Program-made: the position numbers and the translations under genes | Assembly (NCBI RefSeq): GCF_003612015.1 | Contig: NZ_RARB01000002.1 | Location: forward strand, 559,590-623,589 | Direction of reading: 5' to 3' | Length of the DNA stretch: 64,000 nucleotides | Source: Pantoea piersonii | GTDB lineage: Bacteria; Pseudomonadota; Gammaproteobacteria; Enterobacterales; Enterobacteriaceae | Notes under the pieces: model-generated | The model's database searches: none | The model's input: the letters and a program-made list of their open reading frames with translations, nothing else | Told to the model about the DNA's origin: nothing | Part shown: piece by piece, positions 59,348 through 64,000 of the stretch | How positions within the stretch are numbered: the first letter of the stretch is position 1 | Layout of the letters: each line of letters opens with the position of its first letter

Positions 59348-60097
59348 GTGAACCATTTCAAACTTAAAGCGCATGGCGCAATTATTTGCGCTCTTTTTTT
59401 TGCTAATACCGCTGCTGCTGAAAGCTTCTCATTAGGCGCATCAGTGATTTACGCCCAGTCCCCCTACCGTGGCGGACAGGATCGCTATTTACCGCTGCCG
59501 GTTATCAATTATGACGGCGATAATTTCTGGTTCCACAGCCTGCAGGGCGGCTATTACCTGTGGAAGGATCCGCAGAACCAGCTCTCGCTGACGCTGCTGG
59601 GATCGCCCCAGGAGTACGATCCGGGCGATAACGATCTGGGCGATATGAAAGACCTTGATAAGCGTCGTATGACGCTGATGGGCGGCGCCACCTACAGCCA
59701 TATGGCGGATTGGGGCATCCTTCGTACGGCGCTGCTGGGCGATGTGCTGAACAACAGCAACGGCATTATCTGGGATCTGGCCTACCTCTATCGCTTCGAG
59801 TTCGGCGACTTTAGCCTGACGCCTGGCATTGGTGCCATGTGGAACAGCGCAAATCAGAACCGCTACTATTATGGCGTCTCCAGCCATGAAGCTGCGCGTA
59901 CCGGCATCAACCGCTATCAGCCTGACGACAGCTGGTCTCCTTACGTTGAACTGGGCGCCAGCTATCAAATTTCGCCGCAGTGGAATGCCAGCCTGGTGGG
60001 CCGCTATACCCGCTTCGATAGCGAGATCAAAGACAGCCCGATGATCGACAAAAGCGGGCAGACCACGCTCTGGACAGGTATCAGCTATACCTTCTGA
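59348..60097 (+). CDS. mipA: MltA-interacting outer-membrane protein MipA
   Basis: The product is 249 aa (E. coli 248). A signal peptide (about residues 1-24, ending NTAAAES) is followed by a beta-barrel body: PLPVINYDGDNFWFHSLQGG (about 48), DVLNNSNGIIWDLAYLYRF (about 133) and a C-terminal strand ending YTF. It scaffolds MltA and PBP1B in murein synthesis; OmpV family. The start is GTG after GGAAG. Confidence 0.94.
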   Translation: MNHFKLKAHGAIICALFFANTAAAESFSLGASVIYAQSPYRGGQDRYLPLPVINYDGDNFWFHSLQGGYYLWKDPQNQLSLTLLGSPQEYDPGDNDLGDMKDLDKRRMTLMGGATYSHMADWGILRTALLGDVLNNSNGIIWDLAYLYRFEFGDFSLTPGIGAMWNSANQNRYYYGVSSHEAARTGINRYQPDDSWSPYVELGASYQISPQWNASLVGRYTRFDSEIKDSPMIDKSGQTTLWTGISYTF

Positions 60098-60169
60098 CGT
60101 CACCGTTATGGGGCGGATTTTTAACCATGGCACTATTCTGGTGCCCTGATTTGATGCAGGAGTAAAAGG

Positions 60170-61021
60170 ATGGATAAAGCGATCGCTTTTGATGACCACA
60201 CACGACTACCCGCTATTGGTCAGGGCACCTGGTATATGGGCGAGGAGGCCGCGCGCCGCCGTGAAGAAGTCGCCGCGCTGCAGGCGGGGCTGGATGCAGG
60301 ATTAACCCTGATTGACACGGCGGAGATGTACGCGGAAGGCGGTGCGGAAGAGGTCGTAGGCGAGGCGCTGCGTGGACGACGCGACAGCGCTTTTGTCGTC
60401 TCTAAAGTCTATCCATGGAACGCAAGTGAAGTGGATGCAGTCGACGCCTGCGAGCGTAGTCTGAAACGGCTCGGCACCGACCGGCTGGATCTTTATCTGC
60501 TGCACTGGCGGGGCAACGTACCGCTTGAAGAGACGATCCGCGCGATGGAGAGGCTACAGCAGCAGGGCAAAATTTTGCGCTGGGGCGTCTCTAATTTTGA
60601 CGTCGACGATTTGCAGGAGTTGCTGAGCGAGCCGGGCGGCACAGCCTGCGCCACCAATCAGGTACTTTACCATCTCGCTTCGCGCGGAATTGAATTCGAT
60701 CTCCTGCCAGAGTGTCAGCAGCGTCAAATGCCGGTGATGGCCTATTGTCCGCTGGCACAGGCGGGAAGGCTGCGTCAGACACTCTTCTCTGACGCTACGC
60801 TGCTGGAGATTGCCCAACAGAAGGGCATCAGCGTAGCGCAGCTGTTGCTGGCGTGGGTTATTCGTAACGAGGGCGTTATCGCGATCCCTAAGGCCAGTTC
60901 GCTGGCGCATGTTCAGGAGAATGCGGCCGCGCTGCAGGTCCGGCTGAGCGATGAAGAGCTGGCGCGGATCAACAAAGCCTTTCCGCCGCCGCAACATAAG
61001 CTGGCGCTGGATGTGGTGTAA
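60170..61021 (+). CDS. yeaE: aldo-keto reductase YeaE
   Basis: The product is 283 aa (E. coli 284). TIM-barrel NADPH-dependent reductase. Catalytic tetrad: Asp and Tyr in LIDTAEMYAEGGAEE (about 47-52), Lys in VVSKVYPWNAS (about 77) and His in LYLLHWRGN (about 110). E. coli YeaE reduces methylglyoxal. GCAGGAG lies 8 nt before the ATG. Confidence 0.94.
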   Translation: MDKAIAFDDHTRLPAIGQGTWYMGEEAARRREEVAALQAGLDAGLTLIDTAEMYAEGGAEEVVGEALRGRRDSAFVVSKVYPWNASEVDAVDACERSLKRLGTDRLDLYLLHWRGNVPLEETIRAMERLQQQGKILRWGVSNFDVDDLQELLSEPGGTACATNQVLYHLASRGIEFDLLPECQQRQMPVMAYCPLAQAGRLRQTLFSDATLLEIAQQKGISVAQLLLAWVIRNEGVIAIPKASSLAHVQENAAALQVRLSDEELARINKAFPPPQHKLALDVV

Positions 61022-61197
61022 AAATCAGGCAAAACATAATTTCTGTCAGTGCCGGGCTGTCGTGGATGACGCGGACCGATCGCAAAGTCGCTCAAGGCAT
61101 CCTTGCTCGCTCGGCCCGCGCCATCCCTGGCGCGGGACGCTTTGCTCTTCAGTCCGCGTCAACCACTCCTTAGCTTCCAGACTTGCCTGAAAAATTA
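61022..61197. other. yeaE-yeaD spacer carrying the dispersed element
   Basis: The spacer between these converging genes is almost entirely the repeat copy at 61062-61166; the arms and core may also act as transcription terminator for either gene. Confidence 0.6.
61062..61166 (-). repeat. dispersed palindromic element, copy 2
   Basis: The core at 61080-61148, read on the minus strand, matches copy 1 at 65 of 69 positions. Two of the four differences are complementary changes in the inner stem (CCCGCGCC / GGCGCGGG here). It is bounded by 18-nt inverted arms (61062-61079 and 61149-61166, 16 of 18 pairs) whose sequence is unrelated to the arms of copy 1. Confidence 0.88.
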
Positions 61198-62073
61198 TTA
61201 AGCTTTTTGCCGCAGCCGGAAGGTGGTTGCCAGCCGCGCCGGTTTTTCGCCTGCGCTGCGCATTGGCTTATTGATACGTGCCGTCTCTACGCACACCATG
61301 GTCTTATAGCCGTCATTCGCCATATCCGCCATGCTGCAGGAGAGTTCCACGCCCGGATTCCAGGTAACCACATCGCTGTGATGATGGTGATAGACCTCGA
61401 TGACGCGCTGTCCTTGCTTATCGTGAACCAGCGAACAATCTTCCGGCTGAGTGAAGACACGGTCAATGCGACCGGGATAGGTCTGTTTGCCGCTGGAGGC
61501 CTGTTCGCTGTTATTGTCCACCTTGTCAATAAAGCGTGTGCCCAGTCCGCTCACCTCGACGTCGGCGATATCAGCTACCTGGAAATAAGTGTGCAACGCG
61601 CCGGTAGCGGTAAAGTCGCCGTGCGCTTCAAGCTCGATTTCGCAGTGCTTGCCCAGGCGGAAACGGGCGAAAAGGGTAAAGTCATGCGGCCATAGCTTTT
61701 TCGTTTGCGCCGTGCTTTCCAGCACAAACGTCAGCATCACGTTCTCGTCATTCTCATCGTGCGCCGAAAGCGTCCATGGTTGATTACGGGCGAAACCGTG
61801 CGCCGGTTCGCCTTCCGGCCCAAACCATGGCCAGCAGATCGGCACGCCGCCGCGAATGGCTTTACCCGCTGAAAAAAGCGACTTTTCGCTCAGCCAGATC
61901 ACCGGCTTTTCACCGCTCGGCTGCCAGGCGATCAGGTGCGCGCCCTGAAGGGTTATCGCAGCACGAACCTGGGGATGACTCACCACGATGACCGGCAAAT
62001 CACCAAGCTGGCGCTGCGAGAGATAGGGGGTAATTTGCTTCACCACCGGCAGGGAGAAAATTTTATCTTGCAT
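61198..62073 (-). CDS. yeaD: glucose-6-phosphate 1-epimerase YeaD
   Basis: The product is 291 aa (E. coli 294). Galactose-mutarotase-like beta fold. LSEKSLFSAGKAIRGGVPIC (about 60), WFGPEGEPAHGFARN (about 82, with catalytic His) and VTWNPGVELSCSMADM (about 235) are typical. It interconverts alpha and beta G6P. It lies 75 nt after gapA on the same strand, separated by the gapA terminator. Confidence 0.94.
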   Translation of the reverse strand: MQDKIFSLPVVKQITPYLSQRQLGDLPVIVVSHPQVRAAITLQGAHLIAWQPSGEKPVIWLSEKSLFSAGKAIRGGVPICWPWFGPEGEPAHGFARNQPWTLSAHDENDENVMLTFVLESTAQTKKLWPHDFTLFARFRLGKHCEIELEAHGDFTATGALHTYFQVADIADVEVSGLGTRFIDKVDNNSEQASSGKQTYPGRIDRVFTQPEDCSLVHDKQGQRVIEVYHHHHSDVVTWNPGVELSCSMADMANDGYKTMVCVETARINKPMRSAGEKPARLATTFRLRQKA

Positions 62074-62099
62074 AACCGAATCCTTCCTGTTGCTACGAT

Positions 62100-62126
62100 A
62101 AAAAAGGGCGACCGAAGTCGCCCTTA
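62100..62126 (-). terminator. terminator of gapA
   Basis: AAGGGCGAC pairs with GTCGCCCTT around a UUCG-type tetraloop, then TTTT on the minus strand. Confidence 0.9.
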
Positions 62127-62148
62127 TTGTCTGTCGTGACCGGTATGC

Positions 62149-63485
<1,337 letters not shown>

Positions 63486-63896
63486 ATGGCTAAAGAAACC
63501 GCATCCGAAGCAAAAATTGCGCAATTGTCTGAAATGCAGCGCTATGTTACTCAACATCGTGGCACTGAACCGCCTTTCAGCGGCGCGCTTCTGCACAATA
63601 AACAGGAAGGCATCTACCACTGTCTGGTCTGCAACGCGCCGCTGTTTCTCTCGGAGACAAAGTATGACTCCGGCTGCGGCTGGCCGAGCTTCTATCAGCC
63701 GGTCAGCGATGACGCGATTCGCTATCTGGAAGATGACTCTCACGGTATGCACCGCATTGAGATCCGCTGTAACAACTGCGACGCCCATCTGGGACACGTT
63801 TTTCCAGATGGTCCGCAGCCGACCGGCGAGCGCTACTGCGTAAACTCGGCGTCGCTGAGTTTTACTGACGAACAGGGCGAAGAAAAGCAGGGGTAA
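63486..63896 (+). CDS. msrB: peptide methionine-(R)-sulfoxide reductase MsrB
   Basis: The product is 136 aa (E. coli 137). Zinc cysteines in [10 protein letters not shown] (about 47) and [20 protein letters not shown] (about 96); catalytic Cys in RYCVNSASL (about 119). It repairs oxidised methionine in proteins. The ATG at 63486 aligns with E. coli; the upstream ATG at 63462 is not supported. yeaC follows after 3 nt. Confidence 0.95.
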   Translation: MAKETASEAKIAQLSEMQRYVTQHRGTEPPFSGALLHNKQEGIYHCLVCNAPLFLSETKYDSGCGWPSFYQPVSDDAIRYLEDDSHGMHRIEIRCNNCDAHLGHVFPDGPQPTGERYCVNSASLSFTDEQGEEKQG

Positions 63897-63899
63897 AGG

Positions 63900-64000
63900 A
63901 TGAAACAACAGCTCGAAACCATGCTCGACGCCATGACGCCTGAGGTTTATGAGCGCCTGGCGACGGCGGTGGAAACCGGCAAGTGGCCAGACGGCGTGGC
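63900..64000 (+). CDS. yeaC: YeaC (DUF1315), partial at window end
   Basis: The first 33 codons (MKQQLETMLDAMTPEVYERL then ATAVETGKWPDGVA) match E. coli YeaC, MTPEVYQRLATAVELGKWPDGVA. It is cut by the right end of the window. Function unknown. AAAGG precedes the ATG, within the msrB stop region. Confidence 0.9.
   Translation, partial: MKQQLETMLDAMTPEVYERLATAVETGKWPDGV

Overview
The window is a stretch of Enterobacterales chromosome. Most proteins are close to full-length matches, as I remember them, to Escherichia coli K-12 proteins (CspC differs at about one residue), and the gene order follows the K-12 pphA-rsmF-letBA-msrC-proQ-prc-htpX-kdgR-cspC-manXYZ-yoaE-sdaA-fadD-rnd-minCDE-nhaB-fadR-dadAX-cvrA and yeaHG-mipA-gapA-msrB blocks, joined differently. 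A WbaP-type sugar transferase with no polysaccharide cluster around it, a KatN-type manganese catalase, and the absence of mgrB and mntP from their usual places point to Erwiniaceae (Pantoea, Mixta or Erwinia). That family assignment is inference. There are no rRNA or tRNA genes, CRISPR arrays, insertion sequences or prophage genes. This is core genome with small lineage-specific pieces.

Layout. 0.5-3.7 kb: a stress group (YciG-like KGG protein, IraP-like anti-adaptor, cysteine-rich copper-storage protein, Mn-catalase) followed by an unknown 68-aa protein and an unlisted 35-aa single-pass membrane peptide. 3.8-20.8 kb: phosphatase PphA, RsmF, the LetAB lipid-transport pair, MsrC, ProQ, Prc, HtpX, an exporter, KdgR, YobH, YebO, an MBL-fold hydrolase, a frame-shortened YobF, CspC and RlmA. 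20.8-26 kb: YobD, the mannose PTS manXYZ and the TerC/CBS protein YoaE with a small overlapping upstream ORF. 26-34.9 kb: PdeD, SdaA, NudL, PabB, YoaH, YoaB, YoaA and TsaB. 34.9-46 kb: an Slp-type lipoprotein, FadD, RNase D, MinCDE, YcgL, YcgM, YcgN, DsbB, NhaB and FadR. 46-59 kb: YcgB (SpoVR), DadA, DadX, an MFS exporter, orphan WbaP, a 77-aa unknown, CvrA, YeaH and YeaG. 59-64 kb: MipA, YeaE, YeaD, GapA, MsrB and the start of YeaC, cut by the window end.

How the genes connect. FadR and its target fadD are both here, and each has a FadR-like operator upstream. YeaG, YeaH and YcgB are the enteric counterparts of the PrkA-YhbH-SpoVR trio, and yeaG has a well-formed sigma-54 promoter. IraP protects RpoS from proteolysis, and it sits beside homologues of RpoS-controlled genes (KGG protein and KatN). 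DadX and DadA form an alanine catabolic operon.

The most unusual observation is a dispersed intergenic element seen twice in opposite orientation (about 45.6 and 61.1 kb). It has a 69-nt core with only four differences, two of which compensate in a hairpin. Each copy is bounded by palindromic arms whose sequence is unrelated between copies. Second is yobF, whose C-terminal half survives in a shifted frame.
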